Of a stretch of 64,000 nucleotides of DNA, positions 13,572-25,762 are shown piece by piece. The stretch is from positions 56,034,617 to 56,098,616 of the forward strand of contig CAMZMU010000059.1 of the NCBI GenBank assembly GCA_947311845.1. The letters are read 5' to 3'. Each line of letters begins with the position of its first letter. Positions within the stretch are counted from its first letter, which is position 1. The translations under genes were made by a program, and so were the position numbers. The notes below the pieces were generated by a model. It was not told the DNA's origin. It ran no database searches and saw only the letters and a program-made list of their open reading frames with translations. The DNA comes from Poa pratensis. Lineage: Eukaryota > Streptophyta > Magnoliopsida > Poales > Poaceae.

Positions 13572-13788
13572 CGTGCGCGCGCTAGTTCAGCTCACCAGTG
13601 CCACCGCCACACTCCGCTCACTGGCCAAGCAGGCATGCAAAGGAAGCGTGTGGAGCGTGTTGCGTGTGCGAAGGGAAGTCAAGCTCGGAGGTGGAGGTGG
13701 GGCGGAGGAGTCATGGAGATGGGAGGACGGAGGAGTGAGGTGGGAGGAAGGAATACACGGATGGAATGGCGTCGGGTTTACGGGTGCA

Positions 13789-13795
13789 ATTTATA
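13789..13795 (-). promoter_or_regulatory. Candidate TATA box of the TTL gene
   Basis: TATAAAT on the minus strand about 220 bp upstream of the TTL start codon, at the edge between the GC-rich 5' region and AT-rich DNA. It is the only good TATA match close to the gene. No transcript start is known. Confidence 0.35.
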
Positions 13796-13799
13796 TTAA

Positions 13800-16700
13800 T
13801 TCCCGCCCTTAATTTGTGTGACAGATTAGTAAACTTATATCATTTCCTTGCTGGAAAATTAATCATCGGAATATGTGATTGATGGAAGATAAGAATTCAC
13901 ACGCATGCAGAACGCGTCATCAGTAATTGCGAGAAAATAATTGATGGAAACCGAGTGACGTGAATAATTTATTTATTTCCTTAACACCTAATAAAACTAT
14001 ACTGTACTAGATATGAGTGTGACTTTGAGTGCGGCGTTTGTGAGCTCGATCGGGCTTCAGTTAGCTTTTTTTTTTGAAAATAATGAAAACGGTATCTCGA
14101 AGATTTAAAAAGAATTCTACAGAAAACATATTCGTGCATACATGCGTGTAAAATTACAGTATAAAATACTTTATACTTCGGGCTTCACTACACAAAAAAA
14201 AGACAAGAAGCGATGGGGGCATGAGAAAACAACAAAAGTACAATATCACTACGCAAGCATGATATGAGTGTGAGCTTCTGAGCTCGGGCTCAAGGTAGCT
14301 CCTTTTGAAAACAATGTATCTAAGTTAAAAAGAATCAAAAAATTCTAGGTGTGCATAAGAATGTGTACTGTAAAATTGCAATTTGTGCAATAGTGTTAAA
14401 CACTTTAAATTCTGAACTAACCCTAAAAATGACAAAATGTTGGATATATAAAAAAGTGAAAAACACGTATTTTGAAACTCCAAAAATCCGGAGATGCGAT
14501 GATATCCTACAAAAACACATAGATTCAAGCTACAAATCAAATCGATTCGGGAGGCACGACACAAGCCAAATTCAGCGTGCCAAATAACGGTTCACACGAT
14601 GTTTTTTGTTTTCCTTGCTCCTAAACATTCGTTTTCTAGTCTCTCTTGCTTCACGTTTACATTATATTTTGGCCTCTCTCGCTCTCTACATTTTCCAGGA
14701 TAAACAATTTTCTAAACCAGAGATTCTATTTTTCCATCCATAGGAACACATCCGTACGGGGCGTGCGTGATTTGTGGCCTCACGATCTAGCTGGGTGACT
14801 AGCTGCCTAGCTGGCGCCACGCTGGCCAGCGGGCCCGTAGCCGATCTCTATCTCACGGGCAAAAAGGAAACACATCCCCCTGATTCCTCTGGTCCAGCCA
14901 TCTACAGAAAAAACCAGCGTGTACTTACCTTGCTAATTAACAGCTTATTAATTTGACAATCCGGCCTTGCCATTTTCCACGATTTCGTCAGAATCTTCCT
15001 CTTGCTGGCTGGCAAATAAAAACATTAACAACTTAATTTGACAAATGGAAATCCGGGCTTGCCATTTTTCAACGATCCGTCATCAGAATCTTCCTCTGGC
15101 TGGCAAGTTTCCATAAAAACATTTCCGTTCCCATCCCAATTGATTTTCCTCGCTGATCCGTACACGTGGCCGTGACCGTTTGACCGCTGGGTGGCCTAGC
15201 TGGCTGTCTGGCTTTCCATATATACGTGGCACGGAATCACCGGATCAGACTGGCTGACTAGCTAGGCGCGTGCCTACCTACCTACGTCACACGCACGTAC
15301 GTATGCATCGATCAAACCTCGGTCCATGCATTGTGCGGCTGTTACTGATCGATGGACCGACCTATGAGATGACTAGCTAGACTTTCTTCTTGCTTCTTCT
15401 TTTTGCTTCTTCTTTGGATCATAGCCGGCGTACGTATGAAGAGAGAGAGAGAGGTCCATGGTTCGTACGCTAGGAGTACGTATAAGTTGAGAGAGGTCCA
15501 TGGTCAGTAGAGTACACCAACGGAGGTGAATCGTTATTAGTATCCCACGTGCACGTGAAAGACGCGTTGGTTGCTTTAATCGATCGTGTGATGCGCCGTT
15601 TTCGGACGACAATGATATTGGGAGAACGAAGATCCACCTTGTAGCCATTGCCACCCCGCCCTCTCAAATCGCCCCCTCCGCCGCTGTCCCAGACCATCCC
15701 TCAAACCCCGCACCTCCACCCATAATTTCAGTGCTCGGGCGCCGCCTCCTTCCATCCCTACCGGTTGTGGCATCGTCGTCAGCGAGGAGTGCGAGAGGGC
15801 GGAGTGTGGGAGGAAGAACAGAATGACCATGATCGCCATTCCGTTAGAGCAATCAAGCAAGCTCTTGCATGATCGCCATTCGACGTACGTACCTGTCTAG
15901 CAAGTTACAAGCATACTGGCTAGTAGCTACTAGGTAGGTTTAGTTATAGCAATAAAGCAACCTCTCGCATGCACGATGACCATGATACATTTATACGTAC
16001 AACGGTACACATACGTACTTGTCTTGGTGGGAAGCATCATATCATATATAGCTACGTACATCGGTAGACGATATGTATTGTCATAAAAGGTCTCGCGCTT
16101 GCCGTGGTAGCTAGATACGAAGATAATGACGAGTTGATGGCATGACAGGAAAAAAATAAAGGTACATGATACTAAAAGACAGTAGACAGACTGGAAATAA
16201 ATTTGCCATGAAGATAGAACCCAAAAATATAGAAAAATATAAAATTATCTCCGACTTTCATCCACTCACCGATGGCAGCAGCCGACGCCGAGGCTCACGA
16301 CGTAAGAGACTCCACCATTGTTAGATCCAAATAAGTACCACGGCCAACGAAACTTTGTGAGTCGATACAAAGGCCCGCTACAAACAGCGAGGCACATATC
16401 ATTGGCATGTCGATCAGGGGTGCTATCTTGGGCCCAGATCCGTTGCATCCCATTAACGAAGTCATGGAAGAATGATAGATTTACCACCTTCGGACCAACA
16501 TCTTCGATTCAGAGCATCTGTCTCATCCTGGCCGCCAGCACAATCACGAATAGCGACAAACGACATCAACACACTGAGAAACTAATCTCGTTGGATCCAA
16601 ATAACGGCGAGAGGACCAAGCCACTTGCTTCACACAACACCGCTGATTAGAGCACCATCGGGATGGGTGGAAGCAGAGGCATCTTATTTTGACGCGGCGC

Positions 16701-17359
16701 CGTCGTCCCCGCCACCGATACGACGGCCCTGGAGAAACCTAGGCAAACCCTACCTACTCACCAAATTCGAAGCGCCAAGGTCCCTGCCCCTGTCACCGTT
16801 GAACGACAAACGAAGGAGGCAGTGACCAGCGGCCTCACTGGCAGGGAAGGGGAAAAGTGGGTCGCCCCTTGTGGGAAGGATCAGGACATGCAGTGATGAT
16901 GACGAGTTGATGGGGTGAGAGCGGGAGAGAGGTGAGGTGAGTTAACGGGCCAAAAAAGGCCCAACCTGGATTCTCTTCTCCCGTCCGATGTTGAACCAGG
17001 TCCATGCCACTCTACTCACATGCGGGGGCACAGGGAAGGAATCCTATCATCTCGTCTCCATGCAACGATTTAGGGTGTGTTTGTTTGCTCACCGATATTT
17101 TCGCATTTTCGCCCGTTGTGGCCAGTGGTGCCTATGTCGATTGGATCAAGGGGCGGAGTCACGTTCTACATTCCGTTTAGCTGCCAGCATTGCATCAGAA
17201 GGTGGTTGCATATATACTTAGCATTTGGATGGCAACACTTGAGACTAAAGACAGTGAAGATGCAAGAACTTTTGGTTGCTCATGGTGTGTTGTTATGGTC
17301 ACCCTTCTGATCACTAGTGACGATCTTACCCCAAACTACACCGATATAACAAGCAATAC
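13800..17359. other. Gene-poor region upstream of TTL
   Basis: No gene is recognised. At 14000-14580 there is AT-rich dispersed-repeat-like sequence in two related pieces, each starting near ATATGAGTGTGA. At 14950-15125 there is a direct repeat, listed separately. At 16260-16830 a GC-rich stretch has unassigned frames on both strands and could be the remnant of a retroelement or gene. Near 17075 GGGTGTGTTTGTTTG looks like one Tourist end without a partner. Confidence 0.35.
14948..15125. repeat. Diverged tandem duplication, unit about 85 bp
   Basis: Two adjacent copies both contain AATTTGACAA, TTGCCATTTT, TCAGAATCTTCCTC and GGCTGGCAA in the same order, with small insertions and deletions between them. 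Confidence 0.6.
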
Positions 17360-17515
17360 AAGAAGTGAGCCTAGCTCACTTGGTTAGGGACGTAGATGTA
17401 CAACCCAACCAACAAGTTTCAAATCCTCACAAACCCAGGTTTGGGTTATTATTCTTTCAAAAACAAAAATCCGCTGTAGGGTCTTCCCTTATCGCATTCC
17501 TTTTTAGCAGGTATA
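17360..17515 (+). mobile_element. tRNA-derived SINE-like sequence (Au-type)
   Basis: TAGCTCACTTGGTTAGGG at about 17372 resembles a tRNA A box and GTTTCAAATCC at about 17416 a B box, at the right spacing for an internal RNA polymerase III promoter. The sequence is not a tRNA, because no acceptor stem can be drawn. It resembles the Au SINE family common in Triticeae, by recollection of the family rather than by alignment. The 3' limit is uncertain. Confidence 0.5.
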
Positions 17516-17569
17516 ACAATCACATCAACGAGGGGTGTAGAAATTATAGATCCATAATATTGCGTTGTA

Positions 17570-18660
17570 TTTTTTTGTTTTGAAACAAGGAAAAAGCTTT
17601 GCGGTATATATTGATATAGAAGGAGCAAACATCAAGGTCTAAGCCAAAAGACAAAACACATCAAAAAAATAAAAAAACTCACCCGATAATTTTTGCTAAA
17701 TGTTTTGCACCAGCCATAATCCAGTTTTTGCCTTCGTCTTTGATGCATTGAAAAATGATACTCACTCCGTTCCTGAATGTAGGGTGTATAGTTTTCTGCA
17801 CGAATATTAAGACAGGGTATTTTCCATTGAGATGATTAATTTTTTTCTGGAAAAATCGCAAGAGATTATTTCTTTATAGTCACAAAATGAATACAATCTG
17901 TTAAATCCCTCTTCTGAGACTAGGTCTCATTTTTTTATGGGTCAAATTGTCCATTTATAACAAATACAACTTATATTATGGATTTTTTTTCAAAAAACTA
18001 TACACCTTACATCAAGGAATGGAGAGAGTAATTGGCGTCGAGAACTTTTTGTTGAAGCTCCTCACATTTCTTTCCTTCCATATCTCCCAAGTGATTAGGT
18101 TGATCGTTGTTTTGAGGCCTTTTGAGAGGGCCGGGCCGGGGATGCCGAGGCCACCATGGTCTTCGAGCATTCGTAAACCGCGGGCATCCTGAACCCATGT
18201 TTTACATGAGAGGGACAGTTGAGCTAGGTCGCTGCATCCATCTATATCCTTCTAGAATATCGGCACTCGAATAGGATGTGACGTGCCGTTTCAGGTTGAC
18301 ATCTGCCAGCTGGCAATTAGGCTGATGAAGCCATCCCGTGATGGCAAGCCAGTCGGAGGGCCAAAGCCAATTTTGCACGTTGCACTTCGACGGGGCCCAA
18401 GTCTTCCATACCATGCTCGTGAAAGGGCAAGAGGATGCTCCAATAAATTGAGTCTTGCAAGCGGTATAAATCATGTTGCTCTAGTAAGGGTCTAAGTGAT
18501 GGAGTCGTCAAGCCATGGAGTAAGCGTAACTTCCTGAATGAGGCCCCAATAGGTGGACAAACTGGGTGATGTGGTCAATTGAGAAATTCTCGACAAGGTT
18601 AGTGATACACTTGTCATCCCTGAGGGCGTCGTGAGATTATAGATTTGGTGTACAAGGTAT
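17570..18660 (-). mobile_element. LINE fragment, ORF2 C-terminal end with zinc-binding RT domain, interrupted by a MITE
   Basis: Minus-strand frames read AQFIGA-type text: KTQFIGASSCPFTSMVWKTW then APSKC, as in the zf-RVT region of plant LINE ORF2. Further on comes IKDEGKNWIMAGAKHLAKII before a stop. The poly-A side is near 17570 (minus strand ...TTTCAAAACAAAAAAA). The copy is truncated at its 5' side and has internal deletions and frameshifts. A 268-bp Stowaway element sits inside the coding part at 17761-18028. Confidence 0.7.
17761..18028. mobile_element. Stowaway MITE nested in the LINE fragment
   Basis: Ends CTCACTCCGTTCCTGAATGT and, from the other side, CTCTCTCCATTCCTTGATGT; both continue into GGTGTATAGTTTT. 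TA flanks at 17759-17760 and 18029-18030. Removing the element with one TA joins the two halves of the LINE frame without a shift, which confirms the boundaries. Confidence 0.85.
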
Positions 18661-18722
18661 TCTAACAAGGGGGTTCATTAATGTCGATTAAGGGGAAGTT
18701 CACCGTCCTCTTCTTTGTTTCC

Positions 18723-18785
18723 TTCATCATCATCGTCATCATCATCATCATCATCTTCTTCTTCTTCTTCTTCTTCTTCTTCTTC
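18723..18785. repeat. Trinucleotide microsatellite (TCA)n/(TCT)n
   Basis: A run of ATC/TCA units passes into a run of about 11 TTC units. It is a compound microsatellite and probably polymorphic. Confidence 0.95.
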
Positions 18786-19002
18786 AGATACTTGTGTTAC
18801 CTCCCACATTGTGGCCGTTCATTCCATCCTTTTGCACTTGGAACCTCCATTATCATGTGCGTCCACACGTCATGACCTTTGTCAATATCACGCCACCTCG
18901 CGCGAGCAACCAACCAAATGGTTCTTTTCTGTGACATAGGCAAGTTTTTTAAGCCGTAAATGTCAACTAAACACCTTTTTAAAGGAAGAACAGTAGTTAG
19001 TA

Positions 19003-19105
19003 CTCCCTCCGTTCACAAATACTTGACTTCTAACGAAGTGTATCTAGACAAAAAACACATCTAGATACACTCACTTTAGAGTCAACTATTTCAGAACGGA
19101 GGGAG
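19003..19105. mobile_element. Stowaway MITE
   Basis: 103 bp, ends CTCCCTCCGTTCACAAATAC and CTCCCTCCGTTCTGAAATAG (reverse strand), TA at both flanks (19001-19002, 19106-19107). Almost the whole element folds into a hairpin, centred near 19055. Confidence 0.9.
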
Positions 19106-19552
19106 TACAAGGAAATAATACTACTAGTAAAAGTACCATCTCGAAGAATTAGCACTTACCAGGTAGTACGAAACAACCGAGTAAGCACAGAAGGGAAATG
19201 CTAGGATTTCCATCCCATAACAAAACAACACGTACACCGTAAGAATTCTCAGCCATTTCGCGACAAAAAGTACGTTTACGACATATTCTCGGTCAGCTAA
19301 CTGCCATGCCATCTATTATACCCTGTTGTTTGTACGGCGGCAGTACAGTATTTACAGGCTGCATGCGGCTGTGGGTTGTCCCTCTCGTCCCAAGCAAGCA
19401 CACGTGTACGTACGTGTTTTCTGTCGTCGGGCTAGAAAAATTCACTCGGTCTGGTCGGTTCTTACCGCACCACCTCACGCTAATGGTTGTTCCTGCAGGT
19501 AGCCGAGCAGAGGTAGTTAATTAATTAGTTAACAGATCACAAATTTACTCCT

Positions 19553-19790
19553 TCGTTTTTTTTAGAACACAGTACAACACAGACGCTCACAAATATACAC
19601 GTACACTCACCACTATGAATGCACGCACGCACACCCTACCCCTATGAGCACCTCTGAATGACTGAGCCGGCAGATCTTGAGGTTGACGAAGTCATCATAG
19701 ACGCCTCACTGTTGACGGGCACGTCACCTACCACTGAAAGAATAACGCCGGATAAACCTGGAATAAATTCAGATAAATGCAAACGCCCAA
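19553..19790. repeat. Common Triticeae interspersed repeat (short retroelement-like)
   Basis: Begins with a T-run, followed by AGAACACAGTACAACACAGA, CACACCCTACCCCTATGAGC, GACTGAGCCGGCA and CACTGAAAGAATAACGCCGG. I recognise this order of motifs as a frequent wheat-type dispersed repeat but cannot align it here. No target duplication was identified. Confidence 0.4.
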
Positions 19791-22700
19791 GTCAAGTGAG
19801 AAATGCAGATACAGATAGAGATACATACAGTGCGGTGAAGGCACAGATGTTTGATTGTTAAATATGACTCCACACTGCTAAACTTAATTATCTGTACATG
19901 TATGTACTCCATCTCCATGACATGTATATGGACAGTGCTTACCAAGTGTTCATCAGAGACAATGGATCTAGTCTGGTCTGCAGGATAGCGTTTGTCCATG
20001 TATGCATGCATGAGATCTATTAGCCACTGTAGTTTAACACGTCGAGTATCTCAGGATGATCTGATCGTGATTTGACCGGTCTTAATCCCGGTCCAATCAG
20101 CCTGCAGGAAACATGTGCATCTACATGTGTGTGCTCCACACATACAGCACACATACGGCCACCGAACCAAACCGTCTCTGATGCCTGCGATTAATTACTA
20201 CTCCGATGGTGCCATGGAGAAAACTAATTGATTAATTAGAGAGAGATTACAGTGGTAGTCTGGGTACAAAGCAACGTACCGGGATCGTGTCGCGAGGCGG
20301 CCATGTTTCGCCCGAGATTTGCAGTGCTTAAACAACCAGATTTGATCCGGGCTTAGTGTGAGCAGACGAGGAGGCCATGTGAGTGATGCCCTAGCTGCCA
20401 GGTCAGGTCAGGCCCAATGAGGCATATACACTTTTGCCACGGCTGATGATGATGAGATCCACAGATTCTTTGGCACTGTTGAGGCAGGAACACGCACTGT
20501 GTGATCTACTCCTCAATTCACAAGTAATTAATTAAACGTGGTAATTTATATATTTTTTGTGTAATTTTTATATCAAAGGTTTAGCCTTGGGCGGATGCAA
20601 GATCAAGGTTATTTGGCCAGAGCATGTTTACCTCTTTTTCCACCAATGAAGGCACCGAAAGACGAAGCCCCTTTTGTCCTGTCCATCAATGAAGCTCTAG
20701 CATTTTTTCCTGTAATTATTTTATTTTTATACATCTTTGCCTAAAAAAACGAAACTCTAGCATTTGAAGCTCTTAGTACTGCAAAAGGAAAAATTCAGAA
20801 GTCGATAGATGAATGATGGCTTGGTTTCAGAACTAATTTAGGGCGGCTTACAGTGTGAACGTGGAAATGTTTATCCATTTTGGATTTAGAGCAGGTAAGA
20901 AAAGAAGGGAAAAAAATGATTGAAGCTGTCCTGCTGCTGCTCACAACAAAATTTGCCAGGCTGGTTGGCCTAGTTTTAGCCCTGGAAAATCTAGCCTCAA
21001 GATACACCCCACCGGAGTAGGAGCTGTCAAGCAAGTTATGGATTAGTGGCTGCAGGAGAAGCATGTGAGCTTTGACACCTTCCAAAACATAAATGTGAGC
21101 ATTGGGGGAACAATCCTAAAGAGTGAGTGGAGAAAAGCTGATGAATGCACACCTGTCCTACTTAATGCAGATCACTCTCCACTTGTGATGCCACCATTAT
21201 TTATTCTCCTCAGATGCTTCACAGCCTTGGGAGCCACCACAGGCAGTTACATATGAATAATAAATAATTAGCAGCATGCCACACAAGACCCACCCACATC
21301 GCTTCCAACTCAAGACCTGGTTGTACTTTGTAACCTGTGTGATGCTCCATCAACAACAACCCATATTGTATAGCATGCATGCTGACCTCAGATGACACCA
21401 GCATCGTATATAAACTAACATGGCCGGTTGCCTCAAGATGAAGGGTCAATTGGTTCTTAATCTACTAAGTACCATGCAGTGAGCCCTCAAGAGCACAAAA
21501 CAAGGGTTTTGCTATGCTTATCCTTTAATCTGTTGTCACTGTCAGTTGATTGGGTCTCAAGGACTGTGCAAGGGAAGGGGATCCAATGGAACACCAGCAA
21601 GATCATTGGCTCCATCAGGATCAGTTTGATTAAACGCTGCATGCATGCATGTGCAGGGTTCAGTCCTTGCTCAGTCACTAGATTTATATTACATTTTGTT
21701 GTGACAGGAGGGCCTGTCTTGCTCTTGTTGCAGTACATGACCATAAGAAACTATACTGAAAAATAATAGATATAGTACAGAATTAGCCGACTGACTTAAA
21801 GAACAAATATGATCTGTGCTAATTACCATTGCAACTTTTCAGTTAGCATCTCATGTGTATGTAGTACCTATCATGGAAAGACATGGGCTATGTAATCATA
21901 TTGACATGACTTGGAAGCACTAGAATAAAATGCCCTATCAAGGCAACTACTCCATTGGCTTGACATGTGCATTGTAAAGTGGCTCACTGAAAGTTGGAAG
22001 CTTGGCTTTTCCTAGATCTAAGAATGGTCGACATGACATGTTCTTTTCTCTACTTTTCTCTGTGCTTTCTTTTCCTCCAGATTTCCCTCCAGAAAAAAAG
22101 GTAGTAATGTACGAGGGGGAACAAACAAGACAGTGCCGTGCTCGGTGGCAACACATAAACCAACAGTGGACGGCAGGTAAGAAAGAAAACAAAGCTCAGC
22201 AAGAAGATCGATCAACGTGGTTGATTTCATTCCGGTGCAAAAATAATGTATTCTGGAAGAAAAAGAAAGTGAAAGAAGGTTCATCAAGAGATATTAACAC
22301 ATCACTTATGTTTATCGAGCACACATCTAAAATTTGTGTCATTTTGTATAGCATCACATCACCTTCGGATTGAGTTCTTGGTAGGTTGCTTTGCTCCTAG
22401 TCATGTGTTGGAGCACTGAGAGTTGAAGGTTAATTATGCAAGCAAGCAATGTCCAAATGTCCAATGGCACGTGAGTGGGGCTCCCCCCACAGCACGTGCT
22501 CGCTCCACATGCATGTTATCTCCCAGTGTTTCCTCATCACCACTGCCTGTCAGTTGGCATTGAAGCTTGAAACTGCAGTAGTCAGCGAGAGAGAGAGGGG
22601 TTAACTGATGAGGGAGATGAAAAGATACATATGGATATGGTCAAGAGAGAACGAAGAAGAGGAAGAAGACAAGGTGGGCTTTCCCTTTTCATGGGATCCC

Positions 22701-22983
22701 CTACCGGCCTACCCCATATCCACCCCTCTTCCCATCTTTGCCCATTCCTACTTCTTTATCCCTGGCATGCAGAACACTCACTCAAAACTACTCATGATGC
22801 TGTCGCTGCATAGCAGCAGCTGTGCTGAAACTTATGTAGATATGTGCATGCATGCATGGACATTGATGTGCTAAGCTCCAAACTGTATATGCTGAAGGAA
22901 ATGAACAAATGGAGCCCAGCAACATTTCCCAGTTGATCAATCTGGATTGGGCTAGATCATGTCAATATATACCTGGTAATCTA
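19791..22983. other. Gene-poor region, no recognised feature
   Basis: Mixed-composition DNA with only short frames on both strands. No domain, RNA gene or clear mobile element was recognised. Confidence 0.4.
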
Positions 22984-23804
22984 TTTTTTTTTTGAAAGGG
23001 AGCCGTGTACAGGATCAAGAAACTGAAGAACACTCACGCACGAACACAAGAACACAACACTCCACACCCGGCGATCCTAGCACCACCACGCACACCACAC
23101 ACCCGAGGGAGAAGCTCAGCCAAACCAGTTGTAGAGCCGCAAGATCCATCCGACGCAGACGAACTCGCCGGAATCTAACCGCTGAAAGAGCATCGGCGCA
23201 GAGCCTCCGCCAGGCCACCACCAACGCCTCGCGCCGGAGACGAAGAAGGCAGCTCCGTCCATCTTCCGCCAGCCCACCAAGATCGTCGACGAGGGAGAGC
23301 TCCGTTCCTGCACACTCCCACGCTTCTAGCTCCACCACACCGCCACCCGAGCTCTGCACCACCGCCGGAGCAAGCGGCGACGCAGCGGCGAAACAGCTCA
23401 GGGACCAAAAACCCGGCGCACCAGATTCGCGGCGCCGACCCGCCATCTGGGCGCAGGGGCCTGGAACCTCGAGGGATCCGTAGATCCGCGAGCTCCAGCT
23501 AGACGAGCGCGCCGTCGCGGCCTCCGGAGGACACCTGCAACAGAGAGGAAGCACGCCGCCGCCAAAACCACCACCGACCGCACCTCCACCTCCAGGGCGC
23601 CGCCGGCTAGGCCTCCTACCAACCCTACTATATACAAGACGGGATCCGGGATTCCCCCGCCTCCCGCTGCCGGAGCAGCCGCCGGAGACGAGGCAATCCC
23701 GCGGATCGCCGCCGCGCACAGTGGATTTGCGGAGAGGACCAAGAAATCGCCTCTGCTACTACTGTAGCGAGGGGAAAGGGTCGAAGGGTGTGTCTGCTCT
23801 GCAC
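22984..23804 (-). mobile_element. LINE-type retrotransposed insertion, 821 bp, with 18-bp target duplication
   Basis: The identical 18-mer TATATACCTGGTAATCTA flanks the insertion at 22966-22983 and 23805-23822. The plus-strand sequence begins with a T-run followed by GAAAGGG, so on the minus strand it ends in a poly-A tail. The long target duplication plus poly-A is the hallmark of LINE-mediated insertion. The body is GC-rich and has one long open frame on the minus strand (23719 to 23015, about 234 codons, Gly/Arg/Ser-rich at its start) with no recognised domain. It may be a 5'-region LINE derivative or a retrocopy of an unknown transcript. Confidence 0.8.
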
Positions 23805-23822
23805 TATATACCTGGTAATCTA

Positions 23823-25762
23823 GAGGAAGCAGCTTCACACAAGTTGCATTTCTAGTGGGTAATCTGCACGATCATTTGATATTGCTGATGAGCTCTTGTT
23901 TGTCATCACATGAAATCAATTGCAAACACAGGTAGGTAGGTACCACGAGAGTGTGCTTGCTAGCTACAGTGCAGCCATAGACTAATAACTGGAGACTATA
24001 GCATGGTCAATGTCCTGCGCGCAGAAGCAAACGATTCTCCAGCACAGTGGCCCTGCTGGAGCATCGTCCAAAACTCCAAGCCCATATGCATTATTTCCCC
24101 CCTCACATTCTCATGTCTCTAGCAGCTTGCATGTGAGGGCCATCTCATGCATCTCCCTGTCCCTGTCTCTCACTTGTTCCAATTAAGCTGCAATGCAATG
24201 CGACCTGTGACAAATGGATGCTGGCTGGCTGACCGGCCGGCGTACAATCTGTCCGTTGGATGGATCAATCATCCCATCTCCCTGTGCCCTGGCCGTAAGG
24301 GCACTGCTGCTAGCCCGCTAGCTGCTTCTTTCCAGCTCAATGTGTATGTGGGACCATGGCAACGGCGGTTTTTCGACGATCTGCACCGTCGGTGGCCGGT
24401 GGCTGACGGCCCTGATCGGCCGAGGCCGGGATGTTGATACGGTTGGAGAGACCTGTGTCAGGAGAAGAAACGGTCCTCGTCCTATATAGCTTATCCAGTC
24501 TCTTGTTGCTACTCATCCTTACACTTGTGAAGTCTTTGCTCTTGCAAAGTCCTGCATTGCACACGACATTGTATTTCAGATCATGACATATAACTCTTCT
24601 GGACGATGTAAAAGCCCGGTTTGTAAATCCTAAGAGAATTATTAAACTGTTTAATACAAGATCCATGCTATATATATCTATACTGAGAAGGTGAGCAATA
24701 TGGATTGCTTGCCTAGTTGCAATGGGAAGTCAATCTCTCAATCAATAGATGGATGACGCACCTGGGATGCCATGAGTCAAGTTGAAGGACTGACTTGCAG
24801 GAGTTGACCATCAGATCCAAGTGAAGAAGAAGCTGGCTGCAATGCATGCACCTGCAGCTACAGCATGGGCATTTTGGCCTTCCATGATGGTGGGCTGGAG
24901 CAGAGTAGAGTGAGGTCCAGCCTGCCTTGCCATCATCTCCTCTGCATGCCCATTCTCTTGGTGCTCAACGCTCATCAAAATTGGCATAAAACTGAAAAAC
25001 TTCAGCTCCTGCCACCACACAAGGACTGGGTGAAGTGCCATTTCTTGGTCATGTGCTCCAGTGCATATGCCACAACAAATGCTGCTGCAACATAGCTGTT
25101 TTTCCTTCAGGACAGTGGCAAGCAAGAAACATAATCAAGATGATCATAGAAATGGAGACATATTTATATTTAAGCAGAAAGTGTTACCGAAGAACTTAAC
25201 AATGAAGCAAAGAACCGACCTGATTGAACAATTGCAGCTTTGTCTGGAATCTGAATAGATGAACCCCATGATACAGAGAGTGGAGTGTTACAGATGATAC
25301 ATGGGGCCTAGTTACAGATAGGCTGCTCAGTCCATTAATCAAGTCGGATTTCTGGAGCGATCTCTCTTTGCAAACAGAAGGCATCACAAGAAAAAAAACC
25401 ATACATTGGCATCACAAAGAAAACTTCAGAGATGTGACAATCCACATATTCAAAGTGACATTCTAATCAAAACCACACTGAGCTACAAGAGGAGGCACGT
25501 TACACAATTGAAAACCTGTACAACACTTTAAGCATCTAAGTTCATGATACCTAGGCCTATCGCAACTACAAAAACTAAGCCCTTCTTTTAACACCAACCA
25601 AAGGGCAACAGCTAAAAAGGAAGAAAACGAATCAACGTAACATTCTGGGAAGATCATAGCAAGATGCTCGGCATTTGTGACGGAAGCTTTTCCTGCAAAA
25701 CCCTTTGCCAATGTGAAGTATGTCTGTCATTTGCAACTTGTAGCAAGGTTGTTAAGTAGATC
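23823..25762. other. Intergenic region and 3' flank of the coiled-coil gene
   Basis: No coding sequence recognised. The part from about 25480 to 25762 is probably the 3' UTR of the minus-strand gene that stops at 25763. Confidence 0.4.

Noticed and set aside
12647..13812. Long open frames on the plus strand across the TTL first exon (312, 247 and 179 codons)
   Set aside because: They are antisense shadows of the very GC-rich TTL exon 1, with Arg/Pro/Ala-rich composition and no domain.
17360..17515. Possible functional tRNA gene from the A-box and B-box motifs
   Set aside because: No acceptor or anticodon stem; fits a tRNA-derived SINE instead.
24937..24951. 15-nt match to the 3' part of grass miR528 (GGGCATGCAGAGGAG on the minus strand)
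   Set aside because: The 5' seed part does not match, no partner arm able to form a precursor is nearby, and pairing to a plus-strand target would be poor. Probably chance.
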